The notes under the pieces are model-generated. The model was not told the DNA's origin, did no database searches, and worked only from the letters and a program-made list of their open reading frames with translations. Positions 1 through 11,918 of a stretch of DNA of 61,152 nt are shown one piece after another (the first letter of the stretch is position 1; every line of letters begins with the position of its first letter). This DNA comes from Vicinamibacteria bacterium (GTDB lineage: Bacteria; Acidobacteriota; Vicinamibacteria; Fen-336), in NCBI GenBank assembly GCA_035570235.1, contig DATMML010000111.1, forward strand, positions 1-61,152. The letters are read 5' to 3'. A program made the position numbers and the translations under genes.

Positions 1-2
1 GG

Positions 3-1058
3 GTCTTCTACATCAACATCCCCGTGGGAGTGGCCTCTCTGGTCATGGCCCAGCTCTTCATCTTCGACCCCCCCTACATCGGGCGGCGCGCGACGCGGAT
101 CGACTACCAGGGCATGGGGCTTCTGGCCGTGGGCATCGGAGCGCTTCAGATCCTGCTCGACAAGGGCCAGGAGGAGGACTGGTTCGCCTCCAGCGCGATG
201 ACGGTTTTGGTGGTGGTCGCGGTGGGGGCTCTGATCGCGTTTCTCGTCCACGAGCTCCGAGCGCAACAGCCCGTGGTCAACCTACGCGTCTTCCGCGTGT
301 CCACCTACAGCGCGGGGGTCTTTCTCATGACCGTGCTGGGGTTCGTCCTCTACGGCAGCCTGGTCCTGCTGCCGATCTTCCTGCAGACACTGCTCGGCTA
401 TCCGTCGCTGCAGGCGGGTCTCGCCATGGCGCCGCGCGGGATGGGCGCGTTCCTAGCCATGCCCGCGGTGGGTATGCTCCTGGGGCGGGTGCCCGCGCGC
501 CGCATGCTGGCGGCGGGGCTCGTCACCGGCTCCCTCACTCTCTTCTGGCTCGGCTCCCTGAATCTCAGCGCGGGCTACTGGGACATTTTCTGGCCGCAGT
601 TCCTGCAGGGGATCTCTCTGGGGATGCTCTTCGTCCCCCTGACCACCATCACCATGGATCCCATCCCTAAGGAGTCCATGGGCAACGCCACCAGCATGTT
701 CAACCTGATGCGCAACATCGGAGGGAGCATGGGCATCGCCGCCGCTACCACCCTGCTCTTCCGGCGGCAGCAGGCCCACTTGAGCGTTCTGGGGGCGCAC
801 GTCGACCCCTTCAGCCCCCAGGCCCGGGCCCTGCTCGAGCAGCTGCGGGCCGGTTTCCTGGCCCGGGGATCCGATTTCGCCACCGCCACCGACCAGGCCC
901 GGGTCGCCGCCTTCGGGTTCGTTCAGCGGCAGGCGGCCATGCTGTCCTTCACCGACGTCTTCCGCCTGCTCGCGCTGCTCTTCTTGGCCCTCCTGCCCTT
1001 TCTGCTCGTGATGAAGAGCCCCCGCGCGGGCCGCAGCGCGGCCCCCGCCGGGCACTAG
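3..1058 (+). CDS. DHA2-family MFS drug efflux transporter (5' end cut off by the window)
   Basis: The reading frame is open from the first bases and enters with the FYINIPVG signature that ends a transmembrane helix in EmrB/QacA-type 14-span transporters, so roughly the first 160 residues lie outside the window. About 351 residues remain. They form alternating hydrophobic spans, a Gly/Arg-rich cytoplasmic loop (LGRVPARRM) and a basic C-terminal tail. Members export hydrophobic drugs by proton antiport across the inner membrane, usually with an HlyD-like adaptor that would lie upstream. The gene converges on uvrA with an 18-bp gap and no obvious terminator. The family call is firm; the substrate cannot be told. 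Confidence 0.88.
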   Translation, partial: VFYINIPVGVASLVMAQLFIFDPPYIGRRATRIDYQGMGLLAVGIGALQILLDKGQEEDWFASSAMTVLVVVAVGALIAFLVHELRAQQPVVNLRVFRVSTYSAGVFLMTVLGFVLYGSLVLLPIFLQTLLGYPSLQAGLAMAPRGMGAFLAMPAVGMLLGRVPARRMLAAGLVTGSLTLFWLGSLNLSAGYWDIFWPQFLQGISLGMLFVPLTTITMDPIPKESMGNATSMFNLMRNIGGSMGIAAATTLLFRRQQAHLSVLGAHVDPFSPQARALLEQLRAGFLARGSDFATATDQARVAAFGFVQRQAAMLSFTDVFRLLALLFLALLPFLLVMKSPRAGRSAAPAGH

Positions 1059-1076
1059 AAGGGCGGGACCGACGCT

Positions 1077-3926
<2,850 letters not shown>

Positions 3927-4090
3927 CGCGTGTCCCTCGCGGCTCCCGAGCGGGCCGAACCCTTGATGTTAGCCGGGAACGGGGAGCCGGTCGAGCCCCT
4001 GGGGAGCGTCTGGAGAGAATAGCGGCCGGGAGGCGGGTGCCTCCCACTCCTTAGAGGGGGGCGTGGCCGCGGAGCAGCCGAGCGCGGTGC

Positions 4091-4096
4091 TATCAT
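4091..4096 (+). promoter_or_regulatory. -10-like element (TATCAT) of rlmN
   Basis: TATCAT stands 8 bp before the rlmN ATG at 4105. A start site about 7 bp downstream would leave a leader of only 1-2 nt, and no Shine-Dalgarno sequence lies between. No convincing -35 is seen. This is one of several such cases in the window. Confidence 0.4.
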
Positions 4097-4104
4097 GCCC
4101 GCCA

Positions 4105-5163
4105 ATGGCGACGAACCTTTTTGGGCGGGAGCGGGACGCGATTCTGCGCGAGATCACGGCTCTCGGCGAACCGGCCTACCGCGCCCGTCAGGTCTACGTC
4201 TGGATCTACAAGAAGCGCGTCCGGTCTTTCGAGGCCATGACCAACCTGGGCAAGACCCTGCGCGAGGAGCTGGCCCGTCGCTTTGTGCTGCGCTGGCCGG
4301 AGGTCGCGGAACGGAACCTGTCTTACGACGGCACCGTCAAGTACCTGCTGCGCCTCGAGGACGGCGCCGCCATCGAGAGCGTCTACATCCCGGAAGACCG
4401 CCGCCGCACCATCTGCATCTCTACCCAGGCGGGCTGCCCACTGCGCTGCGCCTTTTGCCTGACCGGGATCGCCGGTTACCGGCGGAATCTGAAGCCGGCG
4501 GAGATCCTGGGCCAGGTCGCCCTCCTCATGGAGGAGGCGCCCGCCCGCCGGCAGCCTTGGAACGTGGTGATGATGGGCATGGGCGAGCCGCTCCTCAACT
4601 ACGAGGCCACGGTCTCCGCCCTCCGGGTCCTGATGGACCCCGAGGGCTTCGGGGTGGCTCCCAAGAAGCTGACCCTCTCCACGGTGGGTATCCTGCCCGC
4701 GCTGGAGAAGCTGATGCGGGAGCCTGTGCGTCCGAACCTGGCCATCAGCCTTCACGCCCCCGACTCCGCCCTCCGCCGCGCTCTCATGCCCGTGGAGGAG
4801 AAGTACGGGATCGAAGAGGTGATCGCGGCCGCCCAGCGTTATCCGATTCCGCGGGGCGGGCTCGTGACCTACGAGTACGTGCTGCTCCGCGGAGTGAACG
4901 ACACCCCCGGACACGCCCGTGAGTTGGTTCGGCTCCTGAGCGGCGCGCGGGCCAAGGTGAATCTCATCCCCCTGAACCCCGCCCCCCAGATCCCTTTCGA
5001 AGCGCCGCGCGCGGAGGCGGTCGACGCCTTCTGCGCGGCGCTCGCGGAGGCCCGCCTGACGGTTTCCGTCCGCCGTCCGCGCGGCCAGGACATCCTGGCT
5101 GCGTGCGGCCAGCTCCACCTGAAGCAAGGCGTTCCCGCTCCGGTTCCGGCGCCGCCCTCCTGA
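4105..5163 (+). CDS. rlmN: RlmN, dual-specificity 23S rRNA A2503 / tRNA A37 C2-methyltransferase
   Basis: A radical-SAM methyltransferase that installs 2-methyladenosine in 23S rRNA and some tRNAs. The SAM cluster motif CPLRCAFC is at about residues 111-118, followed by the GMGEPLLNY loop and STVG motif. The second catalytic Cys lies near the C-terminus (AACGQL, about residue 334), as in E. coli. I chose the ATG at 4105 (352 aa) over a GTG at 4063 because the protein then starts just before the conserved FGRERDAIL stretch and because a TATCAT box ends 8 bp upstream. It stands alone, divergent from uvrA. Confidence 0.96.
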   Translation: MATNLFGRERDAILREITALGEPAYRARQVYVWIYKKRVRSFEAMTNLGKTLREELARRFVLRWPEVAERNLSYDGTVKYLLRLEDGAAIESVYIPEDRRRTICISTQAGCPLRCAFCLTGIAGYRRNLKPAEILGQVALLMEEAPARRQPWNVVMMGMGEPLLNYEATVSALRVLMDPEGFGVAPKKLTLSTVGILPALEKLMREPVRPNLAISLHAPDSALRRALMPVEEKYGIEEVIAAAQRYPIPRGGLVTYEYVLLRGVNDTPGHARELVRLLSGARAKVNLIPLNPAPQIPFEAPRAEAVDAFCAALAEARLTVSVRRPRGQDILAACGQLHLKQGVPAPVPAPPS

Positions 5164-5197
5164 ACGCAGTCACCCCCATCACCCGCGGAGGGATCTC

Positions 5198-6547
5198 ATG
5201 CGCCAATCCATTGCCGCCCGCCTCCTGCTTTTGGGCGTCCTGCCCTCGCTGACGGGGGTCAGCCGCGTCCTTGCCGACGAGCCGGAGGCGCCACGCAAGC
5301 TCGTGTTCGACGTGGATTTCGAGGTGGCCAACGTCAACGACCGCAGCCTCCTCCAATCCCTGGGGCGCGAGCACCAGACCAAGATCCCCTACGCCATCCT
5401 GGGAGTATCGGGGACCCTGAGCCCCCATCTCTCCTATCGGGTCGAGCTGAACGGCGTCAACGACTCCGTGAAGCCCGAGCCGTTCCTGCCCTCCGACCAA
5501 ACGCCCTTCTTCTTCCCCAACCTGGCCGACCCAAGGTACGGCGTATCCTCCAAGCCGGAAGGACAATTCAAGGTCGACGACTACAAGAACACCGGCTGGG
5601 ACCCCTATATCCAGGAGCAGTATCTCCGCCGCGCCTTCATCGACGTGCACAAGGCAAGCGGGCGCCTGGGCGTGCTTGTGGGACGGTTCTTCGTCCCTCT
5701 GGGATTCCTGCTCGAGGAGGGACGCTGGTTCACGGTCAAGGACCTCACCCACATCCAGGCCATCAACAACGAGACCGACGTGGGGGCCGAGGTCTACGGG
5801 TCGTTCGGGGGGGAGGATGAGTTCCATGGCCGGTTCTTCACGGGCGTGATCACGGGGAACGGCAACCCCTATCACGACTACGTCTACTACGACTTCACCC
5901 GTTCCGCGGCCGAGGACACGAACTCCGCCATGGGGGGCGTGGCTTCCCTGCGCGTCTTCCCGCTCAAAGGCCTGGAGCTGCGGGTGAGCGGCGAGTACAA
6001 CTTCGTAGGCTCGCGCGTGGCGCAGGACACCACCGTCCAGCGCTCCAAACACTACGACCACCGGCTGGTAGGGGGGGCGAGATACCGCCCCCCGCAGTTC
6101 CGCCACCTGGAAGTCTTCGGCGAATACGCCCACTATCAGTGGGGCCTGAGCGCGACCTCCGCCGTCCAGCTTCCCGGCCCTCCCACCCGCAGCCCGGTGT
6201 TCAAAGACGGCTACTACCTCGGGGCAGACCTGAGCCTGCCTCTGCCGCGAACGTGGGGGAAGGTGGGGGCGGTCGTCACCCGCGAGGAGCTGGACCGGGA
6301 CGACTCAATGATCGCCTACCTGGCGGCTCGCGACATGCTGGCCGTGGTCCTGGGAAAGAAGGAGCGCAGCACCATCGTGAAGGTTTACGCCGAGCTGGGG
6401 AAGGTGACGGTGTTCTTCTTTCACAACGATCTGCAGAATCCCTTCCCCCAGGTCTCGGCGATCGTGCCGATCAGCGGGCCGCTCGCGCTTTCTCCGGGCA
6501 GCAACTCGAAGGTGGGCTTCGGGTTGCGGTTCAGGGCTTCTTTTTGA
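5198..6547 (+). CDS. Outer-membrane porin, phosphate-selective porin (OprO/OprP)-like
   Basis: A 449-residue secreted protein. A basic start and hydrophobic core (MRQSIAARLLLLGVLP) followed by a small-residue cleavage region gives a Sec signal peptide. The rest alternates aromatic and charged residues as in a 16-strand beta-barrel and ends in a terminal Phe (FGLRFRASF), the usual BAM sorting signal. Segments such as the LSYRVELNGVND strand and the GRLGVLVGRFFVPLG strand resemble the OprO/OprP porin family; phosphate selectivity is only a family association. A GGAGGG Shine-Dalgarno sits before the ATG. No Pho box was found upstream, unlike pstS further down the window. Confidence 0.75.
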   Translation: MRQSIAARLLLLGVLPSLTGVSRVLADEPEAPRKLVFDVDFEVANVNDRSLLQSLGREHQTKIPYAILGVSGTLSPHLSYRVELNGVNDSVKPEPFLPSDQTPFFFPNLADPRYGVSSKPEGQFKVDDYKNTGWDPYIQEQYLRRAFIDVHKASGRLGVLVGRFFVPLGFLLEEGRWFTVKDLTHIQAINNETDVGAEVYGSFGGEDEFHGRFFTGVITGNGNPYHDYVYYDFTRSAAEDTNSAMGGVASLRVFPLKGLELRVSGEYNFVGSRVAQDTTVQRSKHYDHRLVGGARYRPPQFRHLEVFGEYAHYQWGLSATSAVQLPGPPTRSPVFKDGYYLGADLSLPLPRTWGKVGAVVTREELDRDDSMIAYLAARDMLAVVLGKKERSTIVKVYAELGKVTVFFFHNDLQNPFPQVSAIVPISGPLALSPGSNSKVGFGLRFRASF

Positions 6548-6566
6548 GCGGGGTCCGCACCGCAGT

Positions 6567-6731
6567 CTAGTCTTCGTCGTCCCCGAAGAAGAACTGGTCA
6601 GCGCAGCGCTTGGTGCAGAAGATCCGGCCCATTCCGCGGTGCCCGCAGTTTTCGCAGATCCACTTGAAGCAGATCGGGCACTTGTTGAGGATGGTTTCCT
6701 GTTCGTCCTTCTGGCACTCCGGGCAGTTCAT
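6567..6731 (-). CDS. Small zinc-ribbon protein, 54 aa
   Basis: An unrecognised small cytoplasmic protein with four Cys pairs: CPEC at residues 3-6, CPIC at 18-21, CENC at 27-30 and a FCTKRC element at 39-43, with an acidic tail (GDDED). The spacing suggests one or two structural zinc ribbons. A GGAG lies about 10 bp before the ATG, and a TATACT -10 (minus strand, 6753-6748) lies 16 bp upstream of the ATG. It converges on the porin gene. Function is unknown; a protein- or RNA-binding accessory is possible. The dense, regular Cys pairs make a chance ORF unlikely. Confidence 0.7.
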   Translation of the reverse strand: MNCPECQKDEQETILNKCPICFKWICENCGHRGMGRIFCTKRCADQFFFGDDED

Positions 6732-6747
6732 GGCCCCCGCACTCCGG

Positions 6748-6753
6748 AGTATA
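6748..6753 (-). promoter_or_regulatory. -10 element (TATACT) for the zinc-ribbon gene
   Basis: A near-consensus TATACT on the minus strand, 16 bp from the ATG, leaving room for a short leader that contains a GGAG Shine-Dalgarno. The -35 is not clear. Confidence 0.45.
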
Positions 6754-6823
6754 GCACGCGCCCCCGCGGCCCCCGCGATTCCGTAGTAAACTGTGAGTGG
6801 GTAAGGTTCTGACGTAGAAGGAC

Positions 6824-6869
6824 CTGCCGGTCAGGAGCGGCCGGAAAGGCCGAGCGCTCCCTCCGGCAG
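6824..6869 (+). other. Nested stem-loop upstream of the tRNA
   Basis: CTGCCGG (6824-6830) pairs with CCGGCAG (6863-6869), enclosing GGAGCG/CGCTCC (6834-6839 with 6855-6860) and a GGAAA apical loop closed by GC pairs. It ends 18 bp before the tRNA and has no T-tract. It may be a processing signal in the tRNA 5' leader or part of a small RNA. Confidence 0.45.
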
Positions 6870-6887
6870 CCGCGGGCGTTGGTCCGT

Positions 6888-6964
6888 GGCGGTGTAGCTC
6901 AGTTGGTTAGAGCACGCGGCTCATATCCGCGGCGTCCGGGGTTCGAATCCCTGCACCGCCACCA
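6888..6964 (+). tRNA. tRNA with CAT anticodon, probably elongator tRNA-Met
   Basis: A complete 77-nt cloverleaf: 7-bp acceptor GGCGGTG/CACCGCC, D-arm GCTC...GAGC, anticodon stem CGCGG/CCGCG with loop CTCATAT (anticodon CAT), a five-base variable loop, T-arm CGGGG-TTCGAAT-CCCTG (one G-T pair) and an encoded CCA. The 1-72 pair is G-C, which excludes initiator tRNA. CAT could also be the tRNA-Ile2 that TilS converts to read AUA. Acceptor pairs 4-69 and 5-68 are G-C rather than the C-G pairs of E. coli tRNA-Ile2, and the body resembles bacterial elongator Met, so Met is preferred. The tilS gene starts 26 bp downstream. Confidence 0.95.
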
Positions 6965-6990
6965 ATTCCCCCGGGGAGGGGTGAGAGCTG

Positions 6991-8346
6991 GTGAAGCACA
7001 GTCGTCTCGTCACCGTGGTCGACGCGGCCCTGGCCGATCTGGGGGTCCCGTGTGCGGGCCAGGCGATCCTGGTCGGCCTATCCGGGGGGGCCGATTCGGT
7101 GGGGCTCCTCGACGCCCTGGCCACGGTCAGCCGCCGGCGAGGCTTCCGCGTGGTCGCGGCCCACCTCGACCACGGCCTGCGTCCCGACTCGGCCGCGGAT
7201 GCCCTCTTCTGCGCCGACCTCTGTGCGCAATTGGGGGTCTCCTTTCGCGCCGGCCGGGCTGACGTAACCGGGCGCGCTCGCCGCGAGCGGGGCGGGATCG
7301 AGCAGGCGGCGCGGCTCGAGCGCTACGCGTTCCTTCGCGCAGCCAAGGGGGACGAGGGGGCGGTGGCGGTGGCGGTGGCCCACACCCGCGACGACCAGGC
7401 GGAGACCGTGCTCCTGCGCCTCCTCCGGGGCGCCGGCCGGTCGGGCCTTTCCGCCATGCGGGTGCGCACGGGGGACATCCTGCGACCCCTCCTGGAGGTC
7501 TCGCGTGAGGAGGTTCGGTGCCACCTTCAGAATCGTGGTCTCACCTGGCGCGAGGACCCGAGCAACGCCGACCCCTCGTTTCGCCGGAACCGGGTGCGGC
7601 ACGAACTCATGCCCTACCTGGAGTCTCGCTTTAACCCCCGCATCGGAGAGACCCTGGCCCGCTCGGCCGCGCTCCTGGCCGACGAGGCCGAGCTGCTAGG
7701 CTCGTTGGCCGGGAGCCTATACGACCGGGCGGCGCGGCGGGTGGGTGAGGGCGTGAGCCTCTCGCGGGGCGTCCTTGCCGCGGCCCCGCTCGCCCTGCGG
7801 CGCCTGGCTGTGCGGCGAGTGCTGGAAGAGACCGGGGGTCTGCGCGGGGTCAGCGCCGCCCTCGTGGAGCGACTCCTCGTCCTGGCTGGTTCGGCTGCGC
7901 CCTCTGGCCGTCGCTTGGCGCTCCCCGGGGGACGGGTCGCCTTGTTCCGGTTCGGCGACGTGTGGGTCGGGCCGCGCAGCGAGCCCCGGCCCGGTTTTGC
8001 CTACCCCCTGGGTGTTCCTGGCCGGGTGGAGTTGCCGGGAGGGGTGGCGGTGGTGGCGGGACCCGCGGACGGGCCCCCGGCCTCCCAGGGAGAGGCGGCA
8101 GTGGTGGCGGCGCCGGAGGGCGAGCCCCTCCTTGTCCGCACGCGCCGCCCCGGAGACCGAGTGTGGCGGCACGGCCGGAAGATGAGCCTGAAGCGGTTCT
8201 TGATGGAGCAGCGGGTCCCCGCCGACCGGCGCGGGGCCCTGCCCTTGGTGGCCGCGGGCTCGGAGGTGCTGTGGGTGCCGGGGGAACCCCAGGAACCTGG
8301 GCGGGGAGGCCGGCTCGTCAGCCTGCGCCTGGAGAGGTCCCTTTGA
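6991..8346 (+). CDS. tilS: TilS, tRNA(Ile)-lysidine synthase
   Basis: Joins lysine to C34 of the CAU-anticodon tRNA-Ile, so that it reads AUA and accepts isoleucine; essential and cytoplasmic. The PP-loop SGGADS lies near residue 32 and is followed by [14 protein letters not shown] and [21 protein letters not shown], all typical of the catalytic domain. The C-terminal third carries the TilS substrate-binding domain ([29 protein letters not shown]). At 451 aa it is normal length. The start is GTG, preceded by GGGGAGGGG. It lies just behind a CAT tRNA and overlaps hpt, as tilS and hpt do in many bacteria. Confidence 0.96.
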   Translation: MKHSRLVTVVDAALADLGVPCAGQAILVGLSGGADSVGLLDALATVSRRRGFRVVAAHLDHGLRPDSAADALFCADLCAQLGVSFRAGRADVTGRARRERGGIEQAARLERYAFLRAAKGDEGAVAVAVAHTRDDQAETVLLRLLRGAGRSGLSAMRVRTGDILRPLLEVSREEVRCHLQNRGLTWREDPSNADPSFRRNRVRHELMPYLESRFNPRIGETLARSAALLADEAELLGSLAGSLYDRAARRVGEGVSLSRGVLAAAPLALRRLAVRRVLEETGGLRGVSAALVERLLVLAGSAAPSGRRLALPGGRVALFRFGDVWVGPRSEPRPGFAYPLGVPGRVELPGGVAVVAGPADGPPASQGEAAVVAAPEGEPLLVRTRRPGDRVWRHGRKMSLKRFLMEQRVPADRRGALPLVAAGSEVLWVPGEPQEPGRGGRLVSLRLERSL

Positions 8347-8900
8347 GGGAGCGGGCGGAGGTCCTTTTCGGCCCCGAGCAGATCGCCCGGCGCATCGCCG
8401 AGGTGGGGTCCGAGATCGGGCGGGCCTTCGAGGGGCGGGAGATCTGCGTGGTCGGGCTGATGAAGAGTTGCCTAGTGTTCATGGCCGACCTCATCCGGGC
8501 CATCCCCAGCGAACTCACCGTGCACATGGTGCGGGTCTCGTCGATGCGCGAAGAGGGGTCGGGGACCGCTCGCACCGAGATCATCTACTCCACCACGATC
8601 CCCTACGAGGGGCGGGACATCCTCCTCCTCGACGACATCGTGGACACCGGGATCACCCTGAACTTTCTGCTCGACCACATCAAAGAACACAATCCACGGA
8701 GCCTGAGGGTATGTACCCTCATCGACAAGCCGGGGGACCGCAAAATCGACGTCAACCCCGACTGGTCGGTCTTCACCCTTCCCAAGCCCAGGGACGACCG
8801 CTTCGTGGTGGGCTATGGCCTGGACTACGCGGAGAGCTACCGAGGTCTCCCGTACCTTGGCACCATCCCTCGGCCGTCGCCGTCGGCCCGTGGGGCCTAG
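8343..8900 (+). CDS. hpt: Hypoxanthine phosphoribosyltransferase
   Basis: Purine salvage: hypoxanthine (and often guanine) plus PRPP gives IMP (GMP). The PRPP motif [11 protein letters not shown] is at about residues 95-105, and [16 protein letters not shown] corresponds to the N-terminal phosphate-binding loop of HPRTs. I chose TTG at 8343: it overlaps the tilS stop (TTGA), has GGAGAGG 5 bp upstream, and gives 185 aa, the normal family length. An open frame continues upstream in this phase but lies inside tilS. Translational coupling to tilS is likely. Confidence 0.94.
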   Translation: MRERAEVLFGPEQIARRIAEVGSEIGRAFEGREICVVGLMKSCLVFMADLIRAIPSELTVHMVRVSSMREEGSGTARTEIIYSTTIPYEGRDILLLDDIVDTGITLNFLLDHIKEHNPRSLRVCTLIDKPGDRKIDVNPDWSVFTLPKPRDDRFVVGYGLDYAESYRGLPYLGTIPRPSPSARGA

Positions 8901-8953
8901 GACCCCTTGAAGAAAGAGGGGCAGAACCCTGGAGCGTCTGGAGGCCTAAGATC

Positions 8954-10870
8954 GTGAACGCCACGTTCAAGACGGTGATGCTATGGATGTCGTTGCTGGT
9001 CGTTGTTTTCCTGGCCTGGCACTTCGCCCAGATCCAGAAGAAAGAGACCGCGGTTAAATTCAGCGAATTCATGGCCCAGGTGGAGTCCGGCCAGGTGGCG
9101 GAGGTGACCATCACCGGCAACGAGATCAAGGGCCGCTACAACAGCCAGCAGTCCTTCAAGACCTTCGCTCCCATCGGCTACGACAAGCTCGTGGACACCT
9201 TGCTCGCCAAGAAGGTCATGGTCAACTATCAGCCCGACCAGACCCCGACCTGGGCCAACATGCTCATCTCTTGGGCCCCCTTCATCCTCCTCATCGGCTT
9301 CTGGATCTTCTTCATGCGGCAGATGCAGAGCGGGGGGAACAAGGCGCTCTCCTTCGGGAAGTCCAAGGCTAAGCTCCTGGCCAGCCAGCAGAAGAAGGTG
9401 ACCTTCAAGGACGTAGCGGGCGTGGACGAGGCCAAGGAGGAGCTCCAGGAGATCATCGAGTTCCTGCGCGAGCCCCAGAAGTTCCAGAAGCTGGGCGGCC
9501 GCATCCCCAAGGGCGTGCTTCTCATGGGGCCCCCGGGGACGGGCAAGACGCTTCTCGCGCGGGCCATCGCGGGCGAAGCCAACGTACCGTTCTTCTCCAT
9601 TTCCGGCTCCGATTTCGTGGAGATGTTCGTGGGGGTGGGAGCGAGCCGCGTGCGCGACCTCTTCGAGCAGGGAAAGAAGAACGCTCCCTGCATCATTTTC
9701 ATCGACGAGATCGACGCCGTGGGCCGGCACCGCGGCGCGGGCCTGGGCGGCGGCCACGACGAGCGCGAGCAGACCCTGAACCAGCTGCTGGTGGAGATGG
9801 ACGGCTTCGAGTCCAACGACGGGGTCATCCTGATCGCGGCCACGAACCGGCCCGACGTGCTGGACCCCGCCCTCCTGCGGCCGGGCCGCTTCGACCGGCG
9901 GGTAGTGGTCTCCCGGCCCGACGTGAGGGGCCGCGAGGGGATCCTCCTGGTCCACACCCGCAAGATCCCCCTCTCCGAGGACGTGGACATCTCTGTCCTA
10001 GCCCGGGCCACGCCCGGGTTTTCGGGGGCGGACCTCGCCAACCTCGTGAACGAGGCCGCCCTTCTGGCCGCCCGCCACAGCCAGAAGTTCGTGAACATGC
10101 AGGACTTCGAGAGCTCGAAGGACAAGGTGCTCATGGGGGCCGAGCGGAAGAGCATGATCATCACCGAGGAGGAGAAGAAGATCACCGCCTTTCACGAGGG
10201 GGGCCACGCCCTCTTGGCCGCCCTCCTGCCCCACACCGACCCTCTGCACAAGGTGACCATCATCCCCCGCGGCATGGCCTTGGGCCTGACCCAGCAACTG
10301 CCCACGGAGGAGAAGCACAACTACAGCCGCGAGCAGTTGGAGAGCCGGATCGCGGTTTGCATGGGCGGTCGCATCGCGGAGGAGATTACCTTCGGCCAGA
10401 TCACGACCGGAGCCCAAAACGACATCGAGCAGGCCACGGAGATGGCGCGCAAGATGGTCTGCGAGTGGGGGATGAGCGACGCCCTGGGGCCGCTCACCTA
10501 TGGAAAGAAGGAGGAGGCCATCTTCCTGGGCAAGGAGTTCAACCGGCACCAGGACTACTCCGAGGCCACCGCCCTCAAGATCGACGCCGAGATCAAGCGG
10601 ATCGTAACCGAGCAGTACGAGCGGGCCCAGCGGATCCTGACCGACAAGCGCCCGGTGCTGGTCAAAGTGGCGGAGGCGCTACTCGAGCACGAGGTGCTGG
10701 ACGGCCAGCAGATCCAGCAGATCCTGGCCGGCGAGCCCCTGGCCGCGCGCGTACGGAAAGCGGCTCCCGCTCCGGCCCCGGTGGCCGCCCGCGAGGGTAA
10801 GGTCGACGACGGCGAACGGGCGGGCGGAATCCTGCCCCCTCCCATGGCGGCGCCGAAGCCGACGTCCTAG
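8954..10870 (+). CDS. ftsH: FtsH, ATP-dependent membrane zinc metalloprotease
   Basis: An AAA+ protease that extracts and degrades membrane and regulatory proteins; it acts as an inner-membrane hexamer. The GTG start gives 638 aa. Order: TM1 (residues 7-25), short periplasmic domain, TM2 ([18 protein letters not shown], about 98-115), Walker A GPPGTGKT at about 193, Walker B IIFIDEID, second region of homology ending LRPGRFDR, and the zinc motif HEGGH at about 414-418. The usual motif is HEAGH; the Ala-to-Gly change does not touch the ligands. The C-terminal tail is Pro/Ala-rich. Upstream sequence inside hpt is also open in this phase but is not FtsH-like. Confidence 0.97.
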   Translation: MNATFKTVMLWMSLLVVVFLAWHFAQIQKKETAVKFSEFMAQVESGQVAEVTITGNEIKGRYNSQQSFKTFAPIGYDKLVDTLLAKKVMVNYQPDQTPTWANMLISWAPFILLIGFWIFFMRQMQSGGNKALSFGKSKAKLLASQQKKVTFKDVAGVDEAKEELQEIIEFLREPQKFQKLGGRIPKGVLLMGPPGTGKTLLARAIAGEANVPFFSISGSDFVEMFVGVGASRVRDLFEQGKKNAPCIIFIDEIDAVGRHRGAGLGGGHDEREQTLNQLLVEMDGFESNDGVILIAATNRPDVLDPALLRPGRFDRRVVVSRPDVRGREGILLVHTRKIPLSEDVDISVLARATPGFSGADLANLVNEAALLAARHSQKFVNMQDFESSKDKVLMGAERKSMIITEEEKKITAFHEGGHALLAALLPHTDPLHKVTIIPRGMALGLTQQLPTEEKHNYSREQLESRIAVCMGGRIAEEITFGQITTGAQNDIEQATEMARKMVCEWGMSDALGPLTYGKKEEAIFLGKEFNRHQDYSEATALKIDAEIKRIVTEQYERAQRILTDKRPVLVKVAEALLEHEVLDGQQIQQILAGEPLAARVRKAAPAPAPVAAREGKVDDGERAGGILPPPMAAPKPTS

Positions 10871-10886
10871 TTGGGCGAGGGGGGGG

Positions 10887-11918
10887 GTGTCTCCCTCCCT
10901 TCGAGCCGGCCGGTCCGGCTTGGTTCCCGGACGCCTCGCCCGGCCGCCGCCGGCGGGAGGGTCGCGGGGTGCGCCCTCCGCGGGGCGCGCGGTCCGCTTC
11001 GCGTCCGAGTGGCCAGGGGCTGAGGAGGCACGAATCGACGCGCAGGGGGCACGGCGGCGCTACCGGATCACCCTGCGCGGGGCGGAGGTGGTGCTTGGGG
11101 AACGCACCTGGGTCATGGGGGTGCTCAACGTGACCCCGGACTCCTTCTCCGATAGCGGCCTCTTTCCGACCCCGGAGGCGGCCGTGGCCCAAGGCCTCGC
11201 GCTCTTCGGGGCGGGGGCGGACCTGGTCGACGTGGGAGGAGAGTCCACGCGGCCGGGGGGTGCGGACCGGATCAGTGCTGACGAGGAGTGCCGACGGGTG
11301 GTACCGGTGGTGCACGGCCTGCGGCAAAGGGGAGCGGGGCCGATCTCCGTGGACACCACCAAGGCCGCGGTGGCCCGGGCCGCCTTGGACGCGGGGGCCG
11401 ATCTCGTGAACGACGTGAGCGGGTTCCGCTTCGACCCCGCGCTGGCTGACCTGGTGGCCGCGCGGGGGGTGCCGGCGGTGGTGATGCACATGCGCGGGGA
11501 TTTTGCAGGCATGCATCTCGAACCGAGCTATGAGGACGTGATGGGCGAGGTGGTGGCGGAGCTTGGGGATGCCCTGGCCCGGGGCGAGAAGGCGGGGGTC
11601 GCCCGGAAACAGCTCCTTGTCGACCCCGGGATCGGCTTTGCCAAAGACTCCCACCACAGCCTGGAGGTGCTGCGGCGACTCCCCGAGCTTAGGGCCCTGG
11701 ATCGGCCCCTGCTGGTCGGACCCTCACGGAAGAGCTTCATTGGGAAGGTGCTCGACCTGCCAGTGGGAGAGCGGCTCATGGGCACGGCGGCGGCGGTAGC
11801 GGCCGCGGTCCTGGCCGGGGCCCACGTCGTGCGCGTCCACGACGTCAAGGAGATGGTGCAGGTGGTGCGGGTCTGCGACGCGATCGTGGGCGACCCGCCC
11901 CCGGGGGGAGGTGTGTAG
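10887..11918 (+). CDS. folP: FolP, dihydropteroate synthase (start uncertain)
   Basis: Condenses pABA with dihydropterin pyrophosphate in folate synthesis; the sulfonamide target. TIM-barrel signatures are clear: VMGVLNVTPDSFSDSG, VGGESTRPG, SVDTTKA, VNDVSGF, DPGIGFAKD, GPSRKSFIG. Homology should begin near RRRYRITLRG (nt 11052 on). The only conventional starts upstream are GTG 10887 and TTG 10920, and the 50 residues they add look non-coding. A strong Shine-Dalgarno AGGAGG (11023-11028) stands 5 bp before an in-frame ATC at 11034. The gene lies between ftsH and cdaA, and its stop directly abuts the cdaA ATG. Confidence 0.92.
   Translation: MSPSLRAGRSGLVPGRLARPPPAGGSRGAPSAGRAVRFASEWPGAEEARIDAQGARRRYRITLRGAEVVLGERTWVMGVLNVTPDSFSDSGLFPTPEAAVAQGLALFGAGADLVDVGGESTRPGGADRISADEECRRVVPVVHGLRQRGAGPISVDTTKAAVARAALDAGADLVNDVSGFRFDPALADLVAARGVPAVVMHMRGDFAGMHLEPSYEDVMGEVVAELGDALARGEKAGVARKQLLVDPGIGFAKDSHHSLEVLRRLPELRALDRPLLVGPSRKSFIGKVLDLPVGERLMGTAAAVAAAVLAGAHVVRVHDVKEMVQVVRVCDAIVGDPPPGGGV

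Noticed and set aside
10887-11033. N-terminal extension of FolP
   Set aside because: Kept in the coordinates for safety, but its Arg/Gly/Pro-rich composition and lack of homology argue it is untranslated.
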